Positions 17,214-25,877 of a DNA stretch of 64,000 nt are shown in pieces. The first letter of the stretch is position 1. Each line of letters begins with the position of its first letter. A model generated the notes under the pieces. It was not told where the DNA came from, made no database searches, and saw nothing but the letters and a program-made list of their open reading frames with translations. This DNA is from Collinsella aerofaciens ATCC 25986. Its GTDB lineage: Bacteria; Actinomycetota; Coriobacteriia; Coriobacteriales; Coriobacteriaceae. The position numbers and the translations under genes are program-made. The stretch is taken from contig NZ_CP048433.1 in NCBI RefSeq assembly GCF_010509075.1, positions 1,302,001-1,366,000 on the forward strand. The letters run 5' to 3'.

Positions 17214-17424
17214 ATGGGGCCCTTCCTATCGTTACGCACGGCAACGGTGCATATCAATTGGTACAAGGGTAGCATCTAACAGCTGAAGGCAAACGCGCGA
17301 TTATCGTTACATTTTTATGACCTGGCAAACGGCGGTAATGGAGCCGCGGGCGCGCGGTTATGGGCGCATTCGTTAACAATGACGAAACGCTAACAGCCCC
17401 TCTCCCCGCAGGTCATCGAGCGTG

Positions 17425-18222
17425 CTAACGCTCCAAGACATCGCGAACGGCGTTTGCCGCCGTAACGGGGCGATCGCGCAGACCGTTATGCGCGCCCGGG
17501 ATCGTCACAAGGGGGCAATCGAGATATTCGGCAGCCGCTCGCGTGCCAGCCTCGCGGGGTGTATCGACCGAAAGCTCGCCCAAAAACACGGCCGACACCG
17601 CCTTTGACGCGCGGACGCGCTCCCAGTCGGGAGCATATGTCATATTTGTTCCGTATTCATTAGCCATAAAGCAACGACCATTGCGCAGGGCATGTTTGGC
17701 TTCCGCTTCGGTCATCCCGGGAGCTTCGGGGTCCAAGTCGCCGAGGGCTCCCAAGAAAAGCCGGAGCGCCCTTGAAACCTTTCCAGCCGCAATCATATCG
17801 AGCAAAACCGGAGCTGCGCCCATGCCGACGCCTTCGGCCGACACAGCCGGCTCATGCAGAATCGCACGGGCGACGAGATGGGGTTCGGCGCGAAGAAGCT
17901 CCAGCGCCACCAACGTACCGGCGCTATGCGCAAGCACATTTGCCGGAGCGCCAACGTGTTCGATCACGGCTTGCAGGTCGGCGGCCTGAGCGGCAAGATC
18001 ATAGCTGCCGTCTGCCGCATCGCTGCTGCCACCGCAGCCGCGGCGGTCGTAGGCAATTACGCGGTAGTTGCGGCTGAGCTCACAAGCGATACCGTCGAAA
18101 AATGTGCCGTCGACACAAGCGCCGTGCACGCACACCAAGGCAGGAGCATCAGGCGACACATCTGGGCCGGCATATTCGCGACAGGCAATCGTGGTGCCCG
18201 CATTCTCGACCGTAAAATTCAT
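17425..18222 (-). CDS. alpha/beta hydrolase
   Basis: A 265-residue alpha/beta hydrolase fold protein. The oxyanion stretch is VCVHGACVDGTFF, AYDRRGCGGS follows strand 4, and the nucleophile elbow is AHSAGTLVALELL with the catalytic Ser. PGAHNGLRDRP near the end provides the catalytic His. The substrate is unknown. GGGGGC lies before ATG 18222. It stands alone, with about 210 featureless bases upstream of the neighbouring signalling gene. Confidence 0.85.
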   Translation of the reverse strand: MNFTVENAGTTIACREYAGPDVSPDAPALVCVHGACVDGTFFDGIACELSRNYRVIAYDRRGCGGSSDAADGSYDLAAQAADLQAVIEHVGAPANVLAHSAGTLVALELLRAEPHLVARAILHEPAVSAEGVGMGAAPVLLDMIAAGKVSRALRLFLGALGDLDPEAPGMTEAEAKHALRNGRCFMANEYGTNMTYAPDWERVRASKAVSAVFLGELSVDTPREAGTRAAAEYLDCPLVTIPGAHNGLRDRPVTAANAVRDVLER

Positions 18223-18447
18223 GTTGTGCCCCCATCATCAATGCTCATCCAGTTGCACGTCAGCGCGGTTGGATGGACCCACATTGCCTTACACCTTGTT
18301 AACAGATTAACTTTACCCGACCCGAGGCTTTTCATGGCGCGGCATAATGGGCGACGTGAAAAAACGAAACTTGTAAAGCAAGAGCCCATACCTTGCTTTG
18401 GAGCCGATGCTATGCTTAGGCACAATTGTCTTGAGGAGCATAAGCCT

Positions 18448-19224
18448 ATGTCTACGTTTTTGAATGCCAGCCCCATCTTTGGGCCCGTTCGCAGCCGTCG
18501 CCTTGGTCTCTCGCTCGGCGTCAACATGATGCCGGCCAGCGGTAAAATCTGCACGTTCGACTGCATTTACTGCGAAAACGGCCTCAACGCCGAGCGCCCC
18601 TGCCATGAGCCGTACAACACGGCCGCCGTGGTACTCGACGCGCTCGAGGCAAAGCTGCGCGAGATGGCAGCCGAGGGCGAGCTCCCCGATGTGATCACCT
18701 TCGCAGGCAACGGCGAGCCCACCGCCGCACCGGAGTTTCCGCAGGCCATTGCCGGCGCCGTCGCGCTGCGCGACGAGCTTGCCCCAAACTCCAAAATCGC
18801 CGTGCTCTCCAACGGCACGCGCGCCGACCGCCCCGAGGTGCACGACGCGCTCATGATGGTCGACGACAACATCCTCAAGCTCGATACGGTCGATCCGGCG
18901 TTTATCCAGCTGCTCGACCAGCCCGTTGGCCCCTATGACGTCGAGCACCAGATCGAGACGTTCGCAAGCTTTGACGGTCACGTTATTATCCAGACAATCT
19001 TTTTGACCGGCGAGTATCAGGGCAAGCTCATCGACAACACCGGCGAGGAGTACGTCGCCCCCTGGCTCGCGGCGCTTGAGCGCATTCGCCCACAAGAAGC
19101 GACCATCTACACGGTGGCGCGCGAGACACCGGTCGCAGGCCTTGCCAAAGCAGCACCCGAGGTGCTTGACGCCATTGCCGCGCGCGTCCAAGCCCTCGGC
19201 ATTCCCTGCCAGGTGAGCTACTAG
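18448..19224 (+). CDS. radical SAM protein
   Basis: A 258-residue protein beginning MSTFLNASPIFGPVRSRRLG. The cluster motif is CTFDCIYC (C-x3-C-x2-C), which binds the 4Fe-4S used to cleave S-adenosylmethionine, and FAGNGEPT follows as the SAM-binding GGE-like strand. The architecture matches the small uncharacterised COG0731-type radical SAM proteins found in many anaerobes. GAGGAG lies upstream of ATG 18448, and the longer open frame before it has no start signal. The substrate is unknown. Confidence 0.85.
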   Translation: MSTFLNASPIFGPVRSRRLGLSLGVNMMPASGKICTFDCIYCENGLNAERPCHEPYNTAAVVLDALEAKLREMAAEGELPDVITFAGNGEPTAAPEFPQAIAGAVALRDELAPNSKIAVLSNGTRADRPEVHDALMMVDDNILKLDTVDPAFIQLLDQPVGPYDVEHQIETFASFDGHVIIQTIFLTGEYQGKLIDNTGEEYVAPWLAALERIRPQEATIYTVARETPVAGLAKAAPEVLDAIAARVQALGIPCQVSY

Positions 19225-19279
19225 CGCGCAGCTGCCCTGTGAGTGGGCTATACTAGCTGCGGATGAAAGGAAGTTAGCC

Positions 19280-20167
19280 ATGTATGACAAAGGACCCGTA
19301 CCCGGCCGCAACGACGCTTGCTGGTGCGGCAGCGGCAAAAAATATAAGAAATGCCACAGCGCCTTCGACGAGCGCCTTGAGCGCCTGTGGGAAGAGGGCT
19401 GGGAGGTCCTGCCCCGCACGCTCTACAAGACGCCCACCGATATCGAGGGCATCAAGCGCTCGGCCGCTATCAACGTGGGCGTGCTCGATTACGTAGGCGA
19501 ACACATCGCCGCGGGCATGACCACCAACCAGATTGACCAGATGATCTACGACTACACCGTCGAGCACGGTGGCACGCCGGCCGACCTCAACTACGAGGGC
19601 TATCCCAAGAGCGTGTGCACCTCGATCAACGACGTGGTCTGCCACGGTATCCCCTGCGATACGGACGTGTTGCACGAGGGCGACATCATCAACGTGGACT
19701 GCTCCACGATCCTGGACGGTTACTTTAGTGATTCGAGCCGCATGTTCTGTATCGGCGAGGTCTCGGCCGAGCGCCAGCGCCTGGTCGAGGTCACCCGTGC
19801 CAGCGTGGAGGCGGGTCTGGCCGCCGTCAAGCCGTGGCTGCCGCTGTCCGTTATGGCCGAAGCCGTGCAAAAGACGGTCGAGGACGCTGGCTTTAGCGTG
19901 GTGCGCGAGTACGGCGGACACGGCATCGGTAAGGAGTTCCACGAGGACCCGTTTGTGGGCTTTACCACCGAGGCGCCCGATGTGGACACCATCATGGCTC
20001 CGGGCATGGTCTTTACCATCGAGCCCATGGTCAATGCCGGAGCGCCCGACATCAAGATCAGCAAGGGTGACGGTTGGTGCGTGCGCACCAAGGACGGCAG
20101 CGATTCGGCTCAGTGCGAGGTACAGCTCGTAGTGACCGAGGATGGCTACGAGCTGCTGAGCTGGTAA
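19280..20167 (+). CDS. map: methionine aminopeptidase with N-terminal SEC-C motif
   Basis: A 295-residue protein that removes the initiator methionine from new proteins. The first ~28 residues are a SEC-C zinc motif (NDACWCGSGKKYKKCH), as in SecA tails. The type I MetAP domain follows, with metal ligands in NVDCS, YFSDSSR, GGHGIG, FTIEPM and AQCEVQ. The SEC-C extension is found in some actinobacterial and clostridial MetAPs and probably helps ribosome binding. A TATACT -10-like element lies about 30 bases upstream. Confidence 0.93.
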   Translation: MYDKGPVPGRNDACWCGSGKKYKKCHSAFDERLERLWEEGWEVLPRTLYKTPTDIEGIKRSAAINVGVLDYVGEHIAAGMTTNQIDQMIYDYTVEHGGTPADLNYEGYPKSVCTSINDVVCHGIPCDTDVLHEGDIINVDCSTILDGYFSDSSRMFCIGEVSAERQRLVEVTRASVEAGLAAVKPWLPLSVMAEAVQKTVEDAGFSVVREYGGHGIGKEFHEDPFVGFTTEAPDVDTIMAPGMVFTIEPMVNAGAPDIKISKGDGWCVRTKDGSDSAQCEVQLVVTEDGYELLSW

Positions 20168-20175
20168 CCGTGCGG

Positions 20176-20220
20176 ACGCCGGATGCTAACGGGCACGCCC
20201 GTCTTGCATCCGGCGTTTTA
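20176..20220 (+). terminator. terminator of map
   Basis: An 11-bp stem ACGCCGGATGC (20176-20186) / GCATCCGGCGT (20206-20216) with an inner GGGC/GCCC pairing, followed by TTTTAT. Confidence 0.85.
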
Positions 20221-20242
20221 TTTGAACGTTTTGCCTGATAAA

Positions 20243-20277
20243 ACCTGCCAAAATAAACCTGTCCCTTTTTGGCAGGT
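20243..20277. repeat. CCTGCC palindromic repeat (copy 1)
   Basis: 11-bp arms ACCTGCCAAAA (20243-20253) and TTTTGGCAGGT (20267-20277) around TAAACCTGTCCCT. It is the same dispersed REP-like unit as at 21451, 29402 and 61255. It lies between the map terminator and the dehydrogenase ribosome site. Confidence 0.8.
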
Positions 20278-20296
20278 CGAGCGGAGAGGACTGCTA

Positions 20297-21232
20297 GTGA
20301 ACATCCTGGTTTTGCTGCCCGTCAATGACCGCCATCGCGCAATTCTTGAGTCGAGTGCTCCGGGCGAGGACTTTATCTACACGAGCGCCGACGCCGCCAC
20401 ACGTGAACAGGTCGCCGATGCCGACGTGATCTTGGGCAGCATCGACCCTGACATGCTCACGGCATGCGAGCATCTCCAGCTGTTGCAATTGCAGACCGCC
20501 GGCTATGACGACTACCTTGCCGCCGGCACCGTGCCGGCCAACGCCAAACTGTCTTGCTCGGTGGGCGCCTACGGCCAGGCCGTGAGCGAGCACATGTTTG
20601 CCATGGTGTTGTCTATGATGAAGCGCCTGCCCGGCTACCAGGATCTGCAGCGCGAACATCGCTGGGAGGACTTGGGCCCGGTCACCTCGCTCAGAAACGC
20701 CAACGTGCTGGTGCTGGGCGCAGGCGATATCGGCGGCCACTTTGCCACGCTCTGCCGCAGCATGGGCGCGCACGTCCGCGGCATCAAGCGCCATCCGCTC
20801 GTCTACCCCATTGTATTTGAGGACATGGACGGCATGGATGCCCTGTCCGAGCGCCTGGCCGAGGCCGATATCGTCGCATCCTTTATGCCGAGCACGCCCG
20901 AGACCCGTGGCTTGGCGAATGCCGAGTTCTTTGCCGCGATGAAGCCGGGCGCCTTCTTTGCCAACGGCGGCCGCGGCGATCTTGTGGTCGCCGACGACCT
21001 GGTTGCCGCCCTGGAGTCGGGGCATCTCGCCGGCGCCGCGGTCGACGTCACCGACCCCGAGCCGCTGCCCGAGACAAGCCCCCTGTGGGATGCGCCCAAC
21101 ATGCTCATCTCGCCGCACGTCTCCGGCTGGTTCCACCTGGCCGCCACGCTCAATAACGTGGTCGACATCGCCGCGGAGAACCTGCGTCACCTGCAGGCCG
21201 GCGAGACGCTTCGCTGCTGGATCGAACATTAG
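20297..21232 (+). CDS. D-2-hydroxyacid dehydrogenase
   Basis: A 311-residue NAD-dependent oxidoreductase. GTG 20297 is the start because GGAGAGGA lies just upstream; the open frame before it runs through the terminator and repeat. The Rossmann motif is VLGAGDIGGHFA. Catalytic residues appear as Arg in NGGRGDLV, Glu in DPEPLPE and His in ISPHVSGW. It would interconvert a 2-oxoacid and its D-hydroxyacid. The exact substrate is unknown. Confidence 0.85.
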   Translation: MNILVLLPVNDRHRAILESSAPGEDFIYTSADAATREQVADADVILGSIDPDMLTACEHLQLLQLQTAGYDDYLAAGTVPANAKLSCSVGAYGQAVSEHMFAMVLSMMKRLPGYQDLQREHRWEDLGPVTSLRNANVLVLGAGDIGGHFATLCRSMGAHVRGIKRHPLVYPIVFEDMDGMDALSERLAEADIVASFMPSTPETRGLANAEFFAAMKPGAFFANGGRGDLVVADDLVAALESGHLAGAAVDVTDPEPLPETSPLWDAPNMLISPHVSGWFHLAATLNNVVDIAAENLRHLQAGETLRCWIEH

Positions 21233-21235
21233 GGT

Positions 21236-21259
21236 TCCGCCGTTCTAACGAACGGCGGA
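21236..21259 (+). terminator. hairpin after the dehydrogenase gene
   Basis: TCCGCCGTTC (21236-21245) / GAACGGCGGA (21250-21259), four bases past the stop. It has no T run, so it may be an RNA-stability hairpin rather than a terminator. Confidence 0.45.
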
Positions 21260-21280
21260 CCGGTCGACGCTACGCGCCGC

Positions 21281-21366
21281 CCAGAGCGACAATTTGTCAT
21301 TCAAAAGGCAAGGCATGACCAGAAGGTCTATGCCTTGCCTTTTTCATGCCAACTTGTTCGCTCTGG
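21281..21366. repeat. class C hairpin element (copy 1)
   Basis: Outer arms CCAGAGCG (21281-21288) and CGCTCTGG (21359-21366) enclose a strong inner stem AAAAGGCAAGGCATGACC / GGTCTATGCCTTGCCTTTT with an AGAA loop. The T and A runs on both sides make it a bidirectional terminator for the convergent dehydrogenase and M18 genes. Flanking bases (CAATTTG, CTTGTTCG, CGCTGACGCTT) recur at 62462-62580. Confidence 0.65.
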
Positions 21367-21450
21367 ACATCGCTCGCTGACGCTTGCTCAACCTGCGGTG
21401 TCATAACAATTCTGTCCAGCTGTTGGCTTTGCGGCATTTGCCCAGATAAA

Positions 21451-21485
21451 ACCTGCCAAAGTAAACCTGTCCCTTTTTGGCAGGT
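21451..21485. repeat. CCTGCC palindromic repeat (copy 2)
   Basis: ACCTGCCAAA (21451-21460) / TTTGGCAGGT (21476-21485), separated by GTAAACCTGTCCCTT, touching the stop codon of the M18 gene. Confidence 0.8.
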
Positions 21486-21486
21486 A

Positions 21487-22872
21487 TTAGAGCTCCACGC
21501 TTTCGGCGCCGTTGATGGTTAGGTTGCGCTCGTAGAAGGCGGTGAGGGCGCGGATGGCGTACATCACGTCGCGCACGCCGCCGGTCTCGTAGCTCGAGTG
21601 CATGGCAAGCTGCGGCAGGCCCACGTCTACGGCGTGCATGCTCGCCTGCATGTTAGACAGGTTGCCCAGGGTGGAGCCGCCGGCCATATCACTCTTGTTG
21701 GCGAAGGCCTGCGTGGGCACGTCGGCGTCATCGCAAATAGCCTGGAACACCGCGCGGCTAAAGGCATCGGTGCAGTAGTGCTGGTTGGCGGCTTCCTTGA
21801 TAACGATGCCGCCGTTGAGCACGACCTGGTTGCGGGCATCGCACTTCTCGGCGTGGTTGGGATGCACGGCATGCGCATTATCGCAGCTCACGAGCATCGA
21901 GGCGGCAAGTGCGCGATGGTACGACTCGTCATCGAAGCCCAGCGATCCGCTAATGCGGCGCAGCGCATCAGCCAAGAACGTCGACATGGCTCCCTGCTTG
22001 GTCTCGGAGCCAACCTCCTCGTTATCAAAGCAGCAGAAGACCGAGATATCGCGCGCGTTCTCAGCACCCAAAAATGCCTGCAGCGAGGTATAGGCGCAGG
22101 CCAGGTCGTCGAGCTTGGGCGTCGAGATAAACTCGTCGGCCCAGCCCCAAATGCGCGCATCCTGACGATTGACCAGGAACAGATCGCGGCCCAAAATTTG
22201 CTCGGGCTCAACGTCCAGCTCATCGGCAATCAGAGCGTCAAAATCTCCCTGCTTGAGTTCACCGGCGCTGATGAGCGGGCACAGGTCAACGGCTCGGTTG
22301 GGAGCAAAGCTCTCGTTAACGCCACGGTTCATATGGATGGCAAGGCTCGGAATAATGGCAACCTCGCGCTCGGTGGTAAGCAGGCGGCTCTCAATACGGT
22401 CGCCCTCGCGCACCAGTACGCGGCCCGCGAGCGCCAGCGGACGATCGAACCAGGTGTAGTCGATCATGCCGCCGTAGGCCTCGGTGTTCAGACGCAGCGT
22501 CTCGCCTGCGCCGTCGAGCTCGGGGACGGCCTTAACCTTAAACGTAGGCGAGTCGCTGTGCGACGCCGTCAGCTGAAAATGGTAGTCGCCGGCAACGCCG
22601 TCCTCGCCCCACGTCGCGGCCAGGTCCTCGCCCACCTTAAAGGCAACAACGCTCGAGGTGTTGCGCTGCGTGTAATAACGCCCGCCCGGCTCGATGTCCC
22701 ACGCCGCATTCTCGGGCAGGTAGGTAAAGCCCGCCTCGTCGAGCTCGGCCATAATGGTCGCTGCCGTATGGAACATGCTGGGGCATGCCTCGATAAAGTC
22801 GATAAGGTCGTTGGCAGCCTCGATATCGTCGGCCGTCACGTGCGCGCGCTCGGGCGTTTCCTGATCCGTCAT
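21487..22872 (-). CDS. M18-family aspartyl aminopeptidase
   Basis: A 461-residue zinc peptidase that releases N-terminal acidic or neutral residues. ATG 22872 (MTDQETPERAH) follows GGGGAGAGC. Signature segments are TASHSDSPTFKVK (first metal His-x-Asp), FCCFDNEEVGSETKQGA (catalytic and metal acidic residues), CDNAHAVHPN and SDMAGGSTLGN near the end, all characteristic of M18. It is cytosolic, and the family forms large tetrahedral complexes. Confidence 0.92.
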   Translation of the reverse strand: MTDQETPERAHVTADDIEAANDLIDFIEACPSMFHTAATIMAELDEAGFTYLPENAAWDIEPGGRYYTQRNTSSVVAFKVGEDLAATWGEDGVAGDYHFQLTASHSDSPTFKVKAVPELDGAGETLRLNTEAYGGMIDYTWFDRPLALAGRVLVREGDRIESRLLTTEREVAIIPSLAIHMNRGVNESFAPNRAVDLCPLISAGELKQGDFDALIADELDVEPEQILGRDLFLVNRQDARIWGWADEFISTPKLDDLACAYTSLQAFLGAENARDISVFCCFDNEEVGSETKQGAMSTFLADALRRISGSLGFDDESYHRALAASMLVSCDNAHAVHPNHAEKCDARNQVVLNGGIVIKEAANQHYCTDAFSRAVFQAICDDADVPTQAFANKSDMAGGSTLGNLSNMQASMHAVDVGLPQLAMHSSYETGGVRDVMYAIRALTAFYERNLTINGAESVEL

Positions 22873-23033
22873 GCTCTCCCCTTTCGCTGGGTTGATGGTC
22901 CCCTCCAGCATACCCCGCCACGCCAGCGCTGCACTCTTCATTCCGTGTTTAATCCCGCACCGCTCACCAAGTTGAGCCATCATGCCCGTGCACCTTTTGC
23001 GACAATTACGCTAACAGGACGAGAGGAGCCGCC

Positions 23034-24119
23034 ATGAAGCCACGTAACATTGCCATCGCCTGCGGTGTCGCGGGAGTCGCCGTCAGCCTTGCCGCTGCCA
23101 CCGGTATCGTTTATCACAAGCAAATCAAGTCCGCCGCGTCGCTCAAACGCTTGACCGGCTACGCGGATGGCTATGACCTGTACGCAATCGACATCGCCTA
23201 CGACTACGATCTTAATCGCATCATCGCCGCTGGCGTGCGCGACGACCAGGCCTACATCGATGCCGTGGTGGCGCAGGTGCTGCCCGGTGTGCCGGTACAT
23301 GTCCAGGCGCCCCAGTTTGCCTGCAGCGCTTTTGTCGCCGTAGATGCCGAAGGCCGCGTGCGCACCGGTCGCAATTACGACTTTAAGGACGACACCTCGG
23401 CGCTGCTGGTGCGCAATCACCCACGCGGCGGCTATGCCTCCATCGGGTTTGCCGCCCTTAACAACCTGGGCGATAACACTCCGCTTGACTCCGTCGCCGG
23501 ACGGGCCGCCGCACTCATGGGCCCGTTTGGCCAGCTCGACGGTGTTAACGAATGCGGCGTGTCCATTGCCGTACTCACCCTGGATTCCAAGCCCTGTGAC
23601 CAGGACGCGCAACGCCCCGTCATCAATACCTCGCTCGCCATCCGTCTGGTGCTCGACCGTGCCGCCACCACGCAAGAAGCTGTCGACCTGCTTTCCGCCT
23701 ACGACATGCACGCCATGGCAGGACGCGATTACCACTTCTTTATCAACGACGCCGCCGGTGACGCGCGCGTAGTAGAGTGGGATCCGCGCGATCCGGACCG
23801 TGCTTTCAAAGCGACTCCTGTACGCCAGGTTACGAACTTCTACGCCTGCTATGGCGACGAAGTGCTGCCCAACCAAAAGAATGGCGAGCTGGGCCATGGT
23901 AAAGAGCGCGCCATCGCAATCGCCGATGTCCTTGACGCCCATGTCGGTGCCCAGGACGAGGCAGTCGCTTGGAAGGCCCTACGCGCTGCAGCGCAAGAAC
24001 CCAATCCGAAAGACATCACCAGCAATACGCAATGGTCGGTCGTCTTTGACAATACCGAACCCGCCGCCGCCATTACGCTGCGCCGCCACTGGGGCGACGT
24101 CGACGCCTTCGCACTGTAA
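23034..24119 (+). CDS. linear-amide C-N hydrolase (choloylglycine/acyl-transferase-like Ntn hydrolase)
   Basis: A 361-residue protein. An N-terminal signal anchor (about residues 5-25) is followed by a ~75-residue pro-region. FACSAFVAVDAEGRVRTGRNYDF then gives the Cys nucleophile and the downstream Arg-Asn-x-Asp pattern of the choloylglycine hydrolase / C45 group. VNECGVSIAVLT and HFFINDAAGDARVVEWD are further conserved strands. Members cleave bile-salt, penicillin or acyl-amide bonds. The nucleophile lies far from the start codon, so either internal cleavage or a C45-like pro-peptide mechanism is expected. Whether bile salts are substrates cannot be told. Confidence 0.75.
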   Translation: MKPRNIAIACGVAGVAVSLAAATGIVYHKQIKSAASLKRLTGYADGYDLYAIDIAYDYDLNRIIAAGVRDDQAYIDAVVAQVLPGVPVHVQAPQFACSAFVAVDAEGRVRTGRNYDFKDDTSALLVRNHPRGGYASIGFAALNNLGDNTPLDSVAGRAAALMGPFGQLDGVNECGVSIAVLTLDSKPCDQDAQRPVINTSLAIRLVLDRAATTQEAVDLLSAYDMHAMAGRDYHFFINDAAGDARVVEWDPRDPDRAFKATPVRQVTNFYACYGDEVLPNQKNGELGHGKERAIAIADVLDAHVGAQDEAVAWKALRAAAQEPNPKDITSNTQWSVVFDNTEPAAAITLRRHWGDVDAFAL

Positions 24120-24259
24120 GGACCCAGGCTCGTCGACCTTACGCTCGCCTGACGTTGTTTACATTTCTATACGCTTGAGCTAACACGTTTTACCCCCGTA
24201 TCAACAGTGTGCGGGGGTAAACTTATGCGCATGTTATAACTTGCCCGGAAGGATTCATC

Positions 24260-25339
24260 ATGCTTAGGATCGGTCTTCTTACCAGTGGCGGCGACTGCCA
24301 GGCGCTCAACGCCACCATGCGCGGCATTGTCAAAACGCTTATGACCAATAGCGAAGAGCCTATTGAGATCTATGGTTTTGAGGACGGCTACCAGGGCCTT
24401 ATCTACAGCCGGTTCCGCGTCATGACGCCCGCCGATTTTAGCGGCATCCTTACCCGTGGCGGCACCATCCTGGGCACGAGCCGTACGCCGTTCAAGCGCC
24501 TGGATATTCCCGAGGCCGACGGCGTCGAGAAGGTGCCGGCAATGGTCCACACCTATCATAAGCTGCAGCTCGACTGCCTGTTTATGCTGGGCGGCAACGG
24601 CTCCACCAAGACCGCCAACCGTCTGCGCGAAGAGGGCCTCAACGTTATCGCCCTGCCTAAGACCATCGATAACGACACCTGGGGCACCGAGCTGACGTTT
24701 GGCTTTACGAGCGCCATCGACGTCGCCACCAAGTGCATCGACGACATTCACACCACCGCTTCGAGCCACGGCCGCGTGTTCGTTATCGAGATCATGGGCC
24801 ACAAGGTTGGCTGGATCCCGCTATACGCCGGCGTCGCGGGCGGCGCGGATGTCATCTTGATTCCCGAGATCCCCTACGACATGGATAACGTCATCAAGAC
24901 CATCGAGCATCGCATGGAGACCGGCAGCCGCTTTACCATCGTGGCCGTCGCCGAGGGCGCTATTTCCAAGGAGGACGCGGCGCTGTCCAAGAAGGAGTAC
25001 AAGAAGAAGCTCGCCGAGCGCACGAGCCCGTCAATCGTGTACGACATCGCCAAGGAGATCGAGGCCAAGACCGGTCGCGAGACCCGCGTCGCCATCCCCG
25101 GTCACACGCAGCGCGGCGGCCAGCCCGACGCTCAGGACCGCATCTTTGCGACCCAGTGCGGCGTCGAGGCCGCGCTTGGCTGCCTGCGCGGCGAGTTTGG
25201 CTACATGATCGCCCTGCGCGACGGCAAGATGTGCCACATGCCGCTCGAAGATGTCGCCGGCAAGCTGAAGTTTGTCGACCCCCAGAGCGACCTGGTGCGC
25301 GAGGCCAAGGCGTTGGGCATCAGCTTCGGCGACGAATAG
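24260..25339 (+). CDS. pfkA: 6-phosphofructokinase
   Basis: A 359-residue glycolytic enzyme phosphorylating fructose 6-phosphate. The start region LTSGGDCQALNATMRG, the phosphoryl-donor loop MLGGNGSTKTA, the catalytic loop LPKTIDNDTWGTE and the allosteric-type HTQRGGQPDAQD are all present. At the two donor-specifying positions (E. coli numbering 104 and 124) it has Gly and Lys, the pattern of ATP-using actinobacterial group III enzymes; PPi-dependent ones have Asp and Lys. The final codons and stop form one arm of a large hairpin (25331-25515). Confidence 0.92.
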   Translation: MLRIGLLTSGGDCQALNATMRGIVKTLMTNSEEPIEIYGFEDGYQGLIYSRFRVMTPADFSGILTRGGTILGTSRTPFKRLDIPEADGVEKVPAMVHTYHKLQLDCLFMLGGNGSTKTANRLREEGLNVIALPKTIDNDTWGTELTFGFTSAIDVATKCIDDIHTTASSHGRVFVIEIMGHKVGWIPLYAGVAGGADVILIPEIPYDMDNVIKTIEHRMETGSRFTIVAVAEGAISKEDAALSKKEYKKKLAERTSPSIVYDIAKEIEAKTGRETRVAIPGHTQRGGQPDAQDRIFATQCGVEAALGCLRGEFGYMIALRDGKMCHMPLEDVAGKLKFVDPQSDLVREAKALGISFGDE

Positions 25340-25515
25340 CCTCGGCCGAAACTGCTCTCATCGGAGACCCCAGGGCTTACCTCCCAAATCGTCCTCGGAC
25401 ATGTCAGGATCCCGCCGTGCGCTTCGCGCGGCGGGATCCTTCCGTCCTGCGGAAAGATTTGGGAGGTAAGCCCTGGGGCCTCCTACGGTGACTGGGGAGG
25501 CCGAGGCTATTCGTC
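25331..25515. repeat. class A giant hairpin (copy at pfkA end)
   Basis: Outermost arms 25331-25347 and 25499-25515 are a perfect 17-bp inverted repeat that includes the last two codons and the TAG of pfkA. A second perfect 22-bp stem is 25368-25389 / 25457-25478. Then comes an internal loop CGTCCTC (25390-25396) opposite TGCGGAAAG (25448-25456), and an inner stem GGATCCCGCCG / CGGCGGGATCC capped by a UUCG-containing loop. Confidence 0.85.
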
Positions 25516-25539
25516 TTCTTACTGCGGGTGCGTGGGGTA

Positions 25540-25758
25540 GGATGCGGCGTGCATTTTTGGGAGTATTCAGCAGCCGAGGGTGCCTGCATACTGGATTTTG
25601 GGCGAGAGACAGGCGCCGCGGGCCGCATTCTGCAAAAAAAATGAGCGGTCCTCGAGGCGCCGGAGCTCAAAGTCAGGCTTTCAATGCGCTTTTGTGCGCC
25701 CGCTCCCACACTCGCGGACTCCGGGATGCTGAATTCTCCGGAATTTGCACGCCGCCCC
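25540..25758. repeat. ~215-bp element with imperfect terminal inverted repeats
   Basis: Left arm 25544-25572 and right arm 25727-25755 match at 24 of 29 positions as inverted repeats (shared GCGGCGTGCA and ATTCAGCA). No credible gene lies between them. It could be a small non-autonomous element. The rest of the 25340-25877 gap holds only the pfkA hairpin and the terminator at 25784. Confidence 0.5.
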
Positions 25759-25783
25759 CTGGGGTACCCGCGGGCAAAAAGCA

Positions 25784-25818
25784 ACCGCCCCGCCGAAATA
25801 TGCAATCGGCGGGGCGGT
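25784..25818 (-). terminator. terminator of the FtsX-type ABC operon
   Basis: A perfect 13-bp stem ACCGCCCCGCCGA (25784-25796) / TCGGCGGGGCGGT (25806-25818). On the minus strand it is followed by TGCTTTTT. Confidence 0.9.
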
Positions 25819-25877
25819 TTATGCAAAAATGCGGTTGTGGTACATTACAGCTCGCTACAGCTTGAATCCCAGGCAGG

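Noticed and set aside
24260-25339. PPi-dependent phosphofructokinase
   Set aside because: Gly precedes Ser in GGNGS where PPi-dependent enzymes carry Asp, so despite the Lys in PKTIDND the ATP-dependent type is more likely.
25404-25865. Overlapping short frames after pfkA
   Set aside because: They run through hairpins and inverted repeats, have no ribosome site and share no family pattern.
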